NCBI RefSeq assembly: GCF_000715075.1
Contig: NC_134095.1
Coordinates: forward strand, 9,906,722-9,970,721
Reading direction: 5' to 3'
Origin: Nicotiana tabacum
Lineage: Eukaryota > Streptophyta > Magnoliopsida > Solanales > Solanaceae
DNA length: 64,000 nucleotides
Positions 1 through 10,375 of this stretch are shown piece after piece. The notes beneath the pieces are model-generated. The model saw nothing but the letters and a program-made list of their open reading frames with translations, did no database searches and was not told where the DNA came from. Made by a program: the position numbers and the translations under genes. The first letter of the stretch is position 1. Each line of letters opens with the position of its first letter.

Positions 1-1792
1 ACTAAATAGTAATTTTAAGAACCTATTGGAGTTGGATGTTGAATCTTAGCCTATTATTTTTGGGTTAGTTGGTTGTAAAATGAAATATAGGCTATAAAAT
101 TGAAAAGTAGGGAGACCAGTTGTTCTAATGTGAAATTTCCCCCCTAATTATTGGCTAGTTTTGGAGCATTTTGCATCGATTTGAGTCTTCGGAAGAGCGT
201 GTAATGCCGGTTATGGAACTTCGGAGCGAGGTGAGTCTCCTTTCTAACCTTGTAAGAGGGAATTAACCCCATAGGTGAACCAAATTAATATGTGCCTCTA
301 TTTTTGGGGGCTACGTACGCACGAGGTGAGGAGAGTCCATACGTAGATATTAGCTATGCCTATGTCCGGGTAGTTTTAGGTTTACACCATGCCTTGTTGA
401 TATTTTTGTTGATTTATGTTTATTGATTGCCTTGAGAAGAAGCGAGATTGAGTTTACTTAGTAAATCTCTTGAAAAGAGTTGGAATTGAGGAATTTGAGA
501 TCTTAAAAGTTATTATTTGAACTTCATATTTTTGAAATGAATTGAAGGAATATTATAATAGCTTAAGAAATCTATGTGTAACCTCGTCGCATGTATATAT
601 CGCGAGCGGGGTAATTTCCTTAAAACGCTACAAGCTGTATTTCCCTTATTTTGAAAAGAATCAAGAAAGAGAAATGATTTTAATGTTAAATTTATATTTG
701 ACCGCGTCGCAAGTATGATCCGCGAGCGGGATGATTCCTTAAATTTATATTTTACCACATCACACGTATGATTCGTGAGCGGGGTATTTCCTCCTACTAC
801 TCTTATGGGATCAGGCCGTTTGCCTCGACAGGATTTATGTACCACACAATCATGGGAGCGGGTCGTTCGCCCCGGCAGTTTAATAGATGCATCTATGGTT
901 TGTACCGTTCGACCCTCGGCAGTGCACATTTTACTTTTATGTTGGATCGGGTCGTATGCCTCGGCATTTCCTATATATATATATATATATACATCATTCT
1001 TATGGGACTCGTGCTTAACATTTGTCTAGCAGCCAGTGTATCTGAGGATTTTTCTCTGATTTGAAATTGTAACAACTATTTTATGAAAGCCACTATACCT
1101 TTATGTATATGTTCCGGTTACGGAGGGAACATGCTAGTTGAGAGCTTGAGTATAGTCGTAAAGAAGGAAATTGTTACACGTATTTTATACATGTTTGTTT
1201 AATATGTTTACTCTACTTCATATTTATTCACTTCTTTACTGTATTTGATGTCATTGGACCACTAGTAAGTGTCGAAGTCGACCTCTCGTCACTACCTCTT
1301 CGATGTTAGGCGGGATACTTATTGGGTACACGATGTTTTTGTGCTCATGCTACACTTGCTGTGCATTTTTGTTGCACATGAACATATTTGTCTTGTGGCT
1401 TAGTTCGGCGCATCGGCATGGTTGATACAGAGACTGGGGTGAGTTGCATTTCTCGAGACGGTCGACAGCTAACAGAGTCTCCTTCAGAGTAGTGTATTGT
1501 ATTTCCTTTACTGTCCAATTTGTATTTTGGATGGTTAGTATATTACATTATTCCCTAGAAATTGCTCATGCATTTGTGACACCAGATTCTGGAATGACTA
1601 AGGGATTACTTAGTATTTAGGTTTGTTAAAGACATCATTATTTATTCAGCGGAATCTTTATTAGTTGTTTAGTGTTTAAAAAGGAATGATTTTAAAATAG
1701 TAAAATGAGAAATTTCTATTTATTTGTTGTTGGCTTGCCTGAAAGCAGTGTTCGGCGCCATCACGATCCTTAGTAGATTTTGGGTCGTGACA
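1..1792 (+). mobile_element. Truncated 5' LTR, Ty3/gypsy chromovirus type
   Basis: The window opens inside an LTR that ends at 1792 with the GGGTCGTGACA terminus and is followed at once by an initiator-Met primer-binding site. Blocks at about 190-330 and 840-960 match, on the opposite strand, the LTRs at 42333-44885 and 50167-52734, so it belongs to a related family. The region holds irregular internal repeats: three copies of a CGTCGC..GCGAGCGGG block near 570-790 and several copies of a GATCGGGTCGT-TGCCTCGGCA-like block near 800-970. The start lies outside the window. Short ORFs here are not credible genes. Confidence 0.85.
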
Positions 1793-1795
1793 ACA

Positions 1796-1807
1796 TGGTA
1801 TCAGAGA
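1796..1807 (+). other. Primer-binding site (initiator tRNA-Met)
   Basis: TGGTATCAGAGA lies 3 nt past the LTR terminus and matches the complement of the plant initiator tRNA-Met 3' end (TGGTATCAGAGC) except at the last base. It fixes the element's orientation as plus. Confidence 0.85.
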
Positions 1808-3970
1808 ACTAGGTTCCCTTAGATCTCACAAGTCATGAGCGAGTCTAGTAGAGTCTTACGGATTGATACAGAGACGTCTATACTTATCTTCGAGAGGCTA
1901 CAAGGCTGTTAGGAGCACTTCCCTTCTTGATTCCTCATCGTGCAGTTTGATTCCTTTGAGGCTTATGCCTTTACTTCTTTCCTACTCAATCTACGCGACA
2001 CGAAGCACTTATTATAAATTGAGAATTGAGGAATTTTAATGGTACTATAGATGTGGTGCATGATGTTTACTCCTGCGAGTTTGACTGGGCAGCGAAGGAT
2101 GAGAAAGGGCATGTGGGAAGTGTCTTGTGGTGATTAAACTTCTAGAAGTCCAAGTGTGGGAAACATGAGTCGAGTAGTTGCTTAAAGGAGTGAGTTTGAC
2201 CAAAGTGGGAGAGTGGCAGAATAACATATAGGTTTAGTGGCAGGGTAACTACATACCTTGAGGGAAAGTCAGAGTGATTTGGGAATTTTAATGGATGGTG
2301 ATTAGGTCCACAGGCTTAATTTGAATTATTGGCTATTATAAGGCGGGAGATTGGATGCAACAGAATGGGGGTTGCTTGATACGAATAAGGATGCAATATA
2401 ACTTTGAATTGGATGATATTGTCGCATATTTGGTTGATGTCCATAAGAAGTGAGCGGACTAGGTCAGTTGGTGAATGAGCAGGGGCTCAGGGTAGGTTAT
2501 TAAGGTCGTAGTGATTGTACCTCGTGCAGCAACGTTGGAAGATGTCGGCATGTAATTTCCACATGTGGGTTATCTCCTGTGAGTAGATCAGCAGTTGTGT
2601 GGTTGGCAAAGCTTCTATGAAGAATCCTACTGGCTATCTAGCAAGAAGTTGAATATGTGAATGTCGTGAAAGAGTTCAGAGTGTTCATAAAATGCTAACG
2701 GAATGATTTTGAGGAATTTGGCGGTTGATCGCACAAGGTTATGTCAATAAGAGATAAAGAATCTTGGTGGGCCCCAGAGTTTTGTAATAGTAGCTTCAAG
2801 CTAAGTGGGATAGTCCCACTACCTACGATTGGGTTGCGCAGTTAACTACTTGTGAGGTTTCTGGATATCGGCAAAAAGGCGAGCTATTTCAGCTAAGGGA
2901 AAAGAATATAAATGGTAATTTGAGCAAATGGTTTGAGAGATGTGTGCCATATATGGCCTTATCAATTATGTTTAGTCTTGGGGAAGGTTCAGGATTTATG
3001 TTTCGTATAGATGCAGGTGCTTCATTGAGAGGGTGTTCATGTGCTAGAAGAGTTTTGGAGTTGATTATATTCAGGACCAAGTCAGAGTGGGTGACTCTTA
3101 ATAACGGTCCTAGTGGATTCAGAGGTTAAGGCATGGTGCCTAAGTATTTCGAGTCCATAAGTATGGTTAAGAATTGACCTTTGCAGCGGATTATGAAAAG
3201 AGGCTCGGAAGGTTCTATGATATCTTCGGATTGTAGTATAGCTTTTGGAAGAATGAAAGGGAATGCCTTCGGATTCACAAAGGGATTTTCAGAATGGGTA
3301 TATTAGATGAAGATGCGAATATGCGCACAAGGAGGGCATGAGACAGTTTGTGGGATTTGAGATAGCATAGTCACGTGATACAAGGCCAATCGGAAGGAGT
3401 GCAGATTGAGATCGTTATGTATTGAATGGAGTTATTATTGTTTCTGAGGCAATTAAGGATAAATTAGAAGAAGTTATATTGGTTAGCCATAGTTGAATTG
3501 GCATATTAGTGGGAGTGGTTAGTTCCTCCAGCGTGATTGAGTTACGCCGGTGATTTGTGATGATACGTGCGAGGCTTGACAACTGCCACAATTGATTTTA
3601 TTCGGAAGTATTCTAGTGTTATGTCCCTATTATGTGTAGGCGGATCCTGGAAGAGCTATGGTGGCTTAGACCATTACTTAGAGATTTGCATATTCTACGG
3701 TTATGAGAATTCACTTGTGTGTGGCTATAGTTCTCCTGAAATGAGTTAAGTGAAACGTTTCTATAGGATGAAGTATTAATCTATTAGTGGTTCCGGAGTT
3801 ATGATGAAAATCTTGTGCTATCACATATTGGCATGTTGGGAGCAGTGAGTGGTATGGAATTTAAAAGTGAGGATCAAGTTTGCGGTTCGATGTTGACAAG
3901 GATGTCACGAGCTCGGATGAGCAGGAAAGGGGTTTGAATGTTTAGAGTAAGTTGGCATTGTCTTCGACGT
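1808..3970 (+). mobile_element. Non-coding internal region of LTR element (LARD-like)
   Basis: The first ~150 bp match the untranslated leader of the chromovirus at 21200-21350 (shared GAGTCTTACGGAT..ACAGAGACG block). After that no gag, protease, RT or integrase similarity is visible in any frame, and no ORF exceeds about 70 codons. This resembles the non-coding interior of a large retrotransposon derivative rather than decayed pol. It is cut at 3971 by the Tat-type LTR. Whether it is a true LARD or severely decayed coding DNA cannot be settled by eye. Confidence 0.55.
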
Positions 3971-6287
3971 TGTCACACCTCCTTTTTACCACCCTGAAAG
4001 GGAGTATAAGGGTTTTTTTTTCAATTTAAGTGACAATCGAAACTGGATTATTTATTAAAATCAGAGTCACCACTTGGGATAATTTATGGTGTCTCAAGTC
4101 ACCGGCTTAAAATCCCGAATCGAGGAAGTTTGACTCTAATTACGGTCTGCGAATACAGAAATCCAGGTAAGGAATTCTGTTAACCCGGGAGAAGGTGTTA
4201 GGTATTCCCGAGTTCTGTGGTTTTAGCACGGTCGCTTTAATCATACTTGGCTTAATTCAATTGTCTAATTACTTATTTTAGAACCTATGTGCATCCACCC
4301 CTTAACCGCTTTTAATTGATTGATTTACTTGTAATTATAGAATTATCTAAAAAAAAATGAGTCACGCATACGCGTACTCATTTCATTTGGTGCATAAAAA
4401 CTCGTGTCACGCGTACGTGTCCACAATTAATCATGCTTTATTGTTATTACGAAAGTTTGGGCCAAAGTTGCGCGAACGCATACCCCGGTTTTGTTTTTTG
4501 AACTGTAATTATATCACGCGAACGTGTACACAATCACGATGATTCAATTAATCTATATTAAGACAAGAACGCGAATTAAATCCCAATTCTACTTTACTTC
4601 GTCTAAAATCCAAGTCCAAATTTTCAAGTGATTCACACTAAGGAAATCCAAATAAGCAACTAGATTTGATTCCACTCTCATCTGAAGTATCCAGAGGTTT
4701 ACCTAGACCACTCCATGAACAACATAGAACAAGGGCCGTGTGTTCTTTCAAAGTGCTTACCATTTTAGCGTTTGATACTGACCAAGTATGAACAAAACCA
4801 TCAACAGAACCAGCAACAACAAGCTTGCATTTTTCTTGAGAATAACAAAGAGTGATCAATCATAACAATGAACGTGGGGGAAATGATATTCTTTGTGTCG
4901 TTGATTATTTTCCTAAGCCTAAGATTATATGAATCAACTATCCCATTCTATGTTACAAGCTACCAACGAAGGACCAAAACAGAATGATTTACTACGAAAT
5001 ATACTTCACAAATTGTAAGTATTATACTGGCTCAAGTTTAAGTTTCTTTCACTTAACCAAGTTAAATGAATTATATGCTAAAATCCAACAATAACCTTGA
5101 AAGCCAAATAAAAAGAATATAAACATAATATAAGTAACAACCAAACGTATACATTGATAATCTCAAATAGATGAATTCATTGCTTAAAAATTGATTGATT
5201 GAATTTTAAGAAAAGACAAGAGTAAAATCTGACCTCAAATCTGAAATCCAATAAGAAAATTGAAACAATTTCGAGCAAAGAACTGTGACCAAGACTCAAC
5301 AAAGGACCTCGAATCTCCATTGATGACTGAAGTTGACAACTACTGCTGCCAGAATATCATATTCAATCCCAAAATCAGTACAAATCGAAGACGGCGCCAG
5401 CAACCTTGATGAACCTCGAGCAACAATCGATGAGATATCACCAAAAATAAAAACCGACGAACAAAAGATTGACTGAAGGGCTGAACTTCGTGAAACTGTT
5501 ATTTGGTGGTTATTTCAGGTGCGTTCATGGTGTTCAACAACAATTGATTGCTGGCTGGAATTGGAAGAGGTCGTCACCGGCGAGATGATGAAGAAGAAAG
5601 GGGTCAGCGGCAGCGATGGTTGGTGTTCTTGGTTGGGAGTGGAAATGGCTGAAGCAGCTGGATTTTTATTCAAGAGAGATCCCCTTTTCCGTTTTTGTAC
5701 TCTTGGTCCTTTTTAAGAAGAAGAAGGGTTCTGTAGAAGATGATCTCAAACGGTTGGTCTCTAAGGGTCTAGGGGTCTACGATTTTTTAGGTTAATTTTT
5801 TTTGGCTCCTCCCCCATTTTAGGTCTAGGGTCCTTTTATAGGTCTAAGTCTAGGGTTTTAGGGGTATTGGGCTTGGGTTGTTATGGGCTAGGTCCGAAAA
5901 TTAGGCATAAAATGGGTTGTTTGAGCCCAAAATTTATTCTTTCTCTGTGAATGACACTAAAATACGACCTTATTTACTAATTAATCCTACTTAAGTAAAA
6001 TAATTATTAAAATAAGACTAACCGTTAAAACAAACCTATTTTTGGTATTTTCAAATATCATACTAAAATAAAAATAAGGTACTATGTTTTTTGTATTTTT
6101 TTAATTTTACGAAAGGTATATAAACTAAAAGCAACTAAAAGAAGAAATATTTTTTGTAATTTTTATTTTTTGATAAAATAAAGTAAAAGAGTCAAAACTA
6201 ATTGAAATATCGATATTAGACCTAAACTAAATATGTCACGCTAAAATGGGTGAAATTTCGGGGAGGGTCAAAAATCACATGTCTACA
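3971..6287 (-). mobile_element. 3' LTR of Tat/Ogre-like Ty3/gypsy element
   Basis: On the plus strand this block starts TGTCACACCTCC and ends ACATGTCTACA, so on the minus strand it runs TGTAGACATG...GGTGTGACA with proper TG/CA ends. Immediately to its right is the complement of a polypurine tract. Length is 2317 bp. It belongs with the gag at 13253-15228 on the same strand. No matching 5' LTR is visible to the right of gag, so the element is truncated and no TSD can be paired. Confidence 0.75.
4638..4859 (-). pseudogene. WD40-repeat gene fragment inside the LTR
   Basis: Read on the minus strand from 4859, a 73-codon open stretch (no ATG; first codon TTG) has the look of a WD40 blade and a half: a GSVDGFVHTWSV segment, then STLKEHTALVLCCSWSG, then SDESGIKS. 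It ends in TAG soon after, and neither flank continues a WD40 protein. It sits wholly inside the Tat-type LTR, so it is best read as a captured piece of a host transducin/WD40 gene. The parent gene is not identifiable by eye. A chance resemblance is unlikely given the spacing of G-S-D-G, W, H and W-S-G. Confidence 0.55.
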
Positions 6288-6303
6288 GCTGCCCCTCTTT
6301 GAC
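6288..6303 (-). other. Polypurine tract of Tat/Ogre-like element
   Basis: The plus strand reads GCTGCCCCTCTTTGAC; its complement GTCAAAGAGGGGCAGC directly precedes the LTR start on the minus strand. This is the expected plus-strand priming site. Confidence 0.65.
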
Positions 6304-6950
6304 TGGAAACACGAAGTATTTTCAGACAAAAAACGACTAGACAGGTTTTTTGACCCGACCCTTATTTAGAGAGACCACAAACTAAGAGAAAGGAGAATGT
6401 GACCAAGCCTTGGTATCTGAGCTGCCTACATATCCTTGTCTATAAAGGAATCAGGCCACGTGTAGTTCAGAAGTGAGTGAGATGATGGAGTATACCGAGG
6501 TGGAGAGACGATCGAGGTGCCATTCCGTCGAGGTTCCGGTCCGCGGGCCTGTTATTACATTAAAAGTCAAAAAATGAAAAAGACTATCTAAGCTTGTCAA
6601 CTATGAGTTACAAGATTCCTATCTATAAGTCTTCTGAAGTTTGATCTTGAGTCTTGAATGGTTCTTCATGCAGACTTTAGATTTGAACCTCGACGCTTGC
6701 TAGCTACAGGTGCTAGTTTATTCTTCTTCGGATCAAAACCGGACATACAATGCTCGTGATTTCAGCAATCATGTCTTAAGCAGTTCATAACTATCTCTAC
6801 TTCTGCATTTGGATTCACTTCTTGCCTTTCTTTTTTTTGTTTTTTTTTTCTGGATTGTGACTAACTTTCGTTGATCATCTCGGACTGTTGACCCGTATTC
6901 TTACCGCGAGCTTCTTTTGCTGCTGACTTGAATTGCATTCTGAAGTGAAT
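6304..6950 (-). mobile_element. 3' non-coding region of Tat/Ogre-like element
   Basis: Non-coding element DNA between the polypurine tract and the minisatellite. A module near 6410-6480 (GGTATCTGAGCTGCCTACAT and following) recurs in diverged form at about 12100-12175 and 15610-15680, each beside polypyrimidine runs, suggesting old internal duplications within the element. Confidence 0.5.
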
Positions 6951-8216
6951 TCCCTTATTTTCCAGATGGGCGCCTGATTGCAAAAACTTGAACTATCTTC
7001 TTCGAAACTTGAACTGTCTTCCCTTGTTTTCCAGGTGGGCGCCTGATTGCTGAAACTCGAACTGCTTTCCTTGACACTTAAGCTGCTTTCTCTTGTTCTC
7101 CAGGTGGGTGCCTGATTGCTGAACTTGTATTGTATTCCCTTGTCCTCTAGGTGGGTGCCTGATTGCCAAAACTTGAACTGTATTCCCTTGTCCTCCACGT
7201 GGGTGCCTGATTGTCAAAATTTTAACTGTATTCCCTTCTCCTCCAAGTGGGCACCTGATTGCCAAAACTTGAACTGTATTCCCTTGTCCTCCAGGTGGGC
7301 CGAATTGCCAAAGCTTGAACTGTATTCCTTTGTCCTCTAGGTGGGCACCTGATTGCCAAAACTTGAACTGTATTCCCTTGTCCTCCAGGTGGGCGCCTGA
7401 TTGCCAAAACTTGAATTGTATTCCTTTGTCCTCCAGGTGGGCACCTGATTGCCAAAAGTTTAACTATATTCCCTTGCTCTCCAGGTGGGCGCCTGATTTC
7501 AAAAACTTTAATTGTATTCCCTTGCTCTACAGGTGGGCCCCTAATTGCCAAAACTTGAACTGTATTCCCTTGAAACCTGTGTTGTCTTCCTTTGAAACTT
7601 GAACTGCATTCCTTGTTCTCCAGGTGGGTGCCTGACTGCCAAAACTTGAACTGTATTCCCTCGCTCTCCAGGTGGGCGCCTGATTTCCAAAACTTTTACT
7701 GTTTTTCCTTGAGACTTGAACTGCTTCTCCCTATTCTCTAGGTGGGTTCCTGATTTCTAACACTTGCAATGTTTTTTCTTGCAACTTGAACTTCTTCTCC
7801 TTGTTCTCCAGGTGGATGCCTGATTTCCAACACTTGCACTGTTTTCCCTCGAAACTTGACTTATTTTCCCTTGTTCTCCAAGTGGGCTGCTGATTGCTGA
7901 AATTGAACCGCTTTTCCCTGAAACTTGAGATGTTTTCCCTTGTTCTCCAGGTCGACGCCTGATTACCAACATTTGACTTGTATTCATTTCCTCTAAAACT
8001 TGAATTGTTTTCCCTTGTTTGCTAGGTGGGCGCCTGATTGCACATACTCGAACCATCTTCTCTTGCTACTTGGAACTGTTTTCCCTCGAAACTTGAACTG
8101 TCTTCCCTTGAAACTTGAACTGCTTCCCCTTGTTCTCTAGGTGGGCTCCTGATTTCTGAACTTGAAATGTTTTCTCTTGTTACTTGAAACTGTTTTCCCT
8201 TGAACTTGAACCCTTT
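6951..8216. repeat. 48-bp minisatellite array
   Basis: About 25 diverged units with the core AGGTGGGCGCCTGATTGCC. In the best-kept part (7243-7531) the AGGTGGG element recurs at exactly 48-bp spacing. Towards 7560-8216 units become irregular and mix with shorter CTTGAAACTTGAACTG-type pieces. Because 48 is divisible by three, several frames stay open on both strands and give repetitive 16-residue translations; these are by-products and not proteins. The array lies between gag and the 3' LTR, where Tat/Ogre elements are known to carry hypervariable tandem repeats. It continues at 10297-10375 beyond the solo LTR. Confidence 0.9.
8212..8216. repeat. Target-site duplication CCTTT (left)
   Basis: CCTTT immediately left of the solo LTR, repeated at 10292-10296 on its right. 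A perfect 5-bp duplication, as made by LTR-retrotransposon integrase. Confidence 0.85.
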
Positions 8217-10291
8217 TGTTACATCTCGCATTTTCGTACGTTAAAAGTTTCGTCTTCGTTCACCTGACGTAGAATCGGGGATGAGATCATCTTGACGTTA
8301 ACGTATTAACAAGCAATAAATAAGTGCTATGAAGGATAAAAGATGCACGAATTATAGAAAATGAGTTTCGTTGAAAATGGCCAAGTTGGGATAAACTACG
8401 AATCAAGTAATAATACCCGATAATTATAAACTAGTACCATGCAAAGTACCATATGACCACGGTAGTGTAATATATAAAATATATATGAAGTATTTTGAAA
8501 ATAAATAGAATTTTAAGTAATTTGTGATAATTCTTAAATTATGCGGGTAATAAATTAATTACCAGGTAACGAAATATTTTCCGGTAAACTAATAATTGGA
8601 TAAAAATTAATTAATTATATCCACAAAGAAACGTAGCAGTGTACCACAATTTAAGCATATGACTAAGCATATGACTAAGAGTCATATGTGCTTAGCATGA
8701 AACGTGTAAATCAATTGGGTTTTAGTCAAATTTCATATACATTAGATAGTAATTCAATCCCTTCTTAGTTTCAAAAACGCTAAAGAACAGAAACTGTTTC
8801 TTAAAAATTCAAATATGTTGGAGCAAAATAATTTCATTCTCAAGTTCAAATAAGTTTGGAGCAGAAGCCAAATTCGATTCTGAAGAACTTCCAACACAAC
8901 TTTTTTGAAATAATAGTAACGTAAAATTTTGCGATTCTAAAAGAGTACGGTGCAATCTTCGCCAAGAATATTATATAAAGTTTTTCCTATTTCATGTATG
9001 TTAAGGCCCTCCCTTCTTTCTTTTGGCATGGTGTAGATTATACGAAAGAAACGAGGAAATGCACAGTTTCTATAAATTATTCTATTCATAGAAATAGTAG
9101 GGGTGTCTATATTCTTGATTCCTCATGAGAATTATTATTTTCTTCTGTTCATGGGTCTTAAAATAATACGCAATTGAAAAAATTTATCCGGAAGGAATAT
9201 TGAGATTATTATGTATTTTTCATGCATTTCGTACATGTGCATTGACCCATGATCAGATGACGTTATATACGCATATATATGTAAATATATGTATATGGGA
9301 TATGGGAAAAGGTTACGGCGTTATATACGCATCACCACCTGATCGGTTGGTATATGATGATGATATTGCCCACATTGGCTAAACTATGATTCAAATGGCG
9401 TTATATACGCGTATATATGTATGTATTCAAATGGCGTTATATACGCGTATATATGTATGTATTCAAATGGTGTTATATACGCGTATATATGTATGTATAT
9501 ATATGTACATAGGATATGGAAAAGGTTATGGCATTATATACGCACCACCACTTGATCAGCTGGTATATGTTGATGATATTGCCCACAGTGGTCGAGATGA
9601 TATGATGGAATGCCCCCAGTGACTTGATGATATTATGTACACCATACTTATGCATGGCATGACATTTACACGCACGTGCATGACATTATAAACGTTTTAG
9701 TATTTACAAAGTTATTCAAATATAAAAATGAGTTTCAGTATTCCATGTTTCATCTATGTCTTTTACGTACTAATTTCCATGCCTTACATACTCAGTACAT
9801 TTTCGTACTAATGCCCTATTTCACAGGGCCTGTGTTTCATGCCCGCAAGTGTAGGTAGGCAAGCTGACGGTCCCCATTCTTAGGATCCCTGATCAGCGAG
9901 AGTTGGCGTGCTCCATTTGATCCGGAGCTGCTTTTGATATTGGTACGATACATTTGTACATATATATGTATATGAGTATGACGTGGCTCAGTCCCGTCTT
10001 TGTACATCCATGTTTCTGTTAGAGGTTTGTAGACAGTATATCTAGTTGGGTTGTATGTGGCCTTGTCGGCTTTCAGTTTTTGATGTATAGTTGTCTATAG
10101 CAGCCTTGCCGGCTCGCCCACTGTATTTTGCCTGTATACATACATATTCCTTGATGGCAGGCTTCTTTCACGTAGGTTAATTTTGTAAAGCAGCAGATGT
10201 TATTCAGGTTCATATTTTAGACGCATGCTTAGGGGTGTTTGACAGGTAAGACTCAGGCACCCGTCGCGGCCTATCGATTTGGGTCGTGACA
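8217..10291 (+). mobile_element. Solo LTR of chromovirus-type Ty3/gypsy element
   Basis: A 2075-bp LTR with TG/CA ends (starts TGTTACATCTCG, ends GGGTCGTGACA), flanked by the perfect direct repeat CCTTT and lying inside the 48-bp minisatellite. No primer-binding site, coding region or second LTR accompanies it, so it is the product of LTR-LTR recombination. Inside, near 9385-9500, is a short tandem array of a 36-bp unit (GCGTTATATACGCGTATATA core, about three copies). A larger duplicated block at about 9255-9375 and 9475-9590 shares the GGTATATG.TGATGATATTGCCC segment. Confidence 0.9.
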
Positions 10292-10296
10292 CCTTT

Positions 10297-10375
10297 TCTC
10301 TTGTTACTTGAAACTGTTTTCCCTTGTTACTTGAAACTGTTTTCCCTTGTTCTCTAGGTGGGCACCTGATTACAA
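10297..10375. repeat. Continuation of 48-bp minisatellite
   Basis: Right-hand part of the array at 6951-8216, split by the solo LTR: two GTTACTTGAAACTGTTTTCC pieces and a last CTCTAGGTGGGCACCTGATT unit. Confidence 0.85.

Noticed and set aside
513..1064. ORFs of 84-138 codons within the first LTR
   Set aside because: They overlap each other on opposite strands, lie in LTR repeats and show no family motifs.
6875..8231. Several 70-110 codon ORFs on both strands
   Set aside because: They are translations of the 48-bp minisatellite, whose period is a multiple of three; overlapping frames on both strands cannot all be genes and none resembles a protein family.
9384..9500. CRISPR-like array from regularly spaced repeats
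   Set aside because: Eukaryotic LTR context; the units are contiguous without unique spacers.
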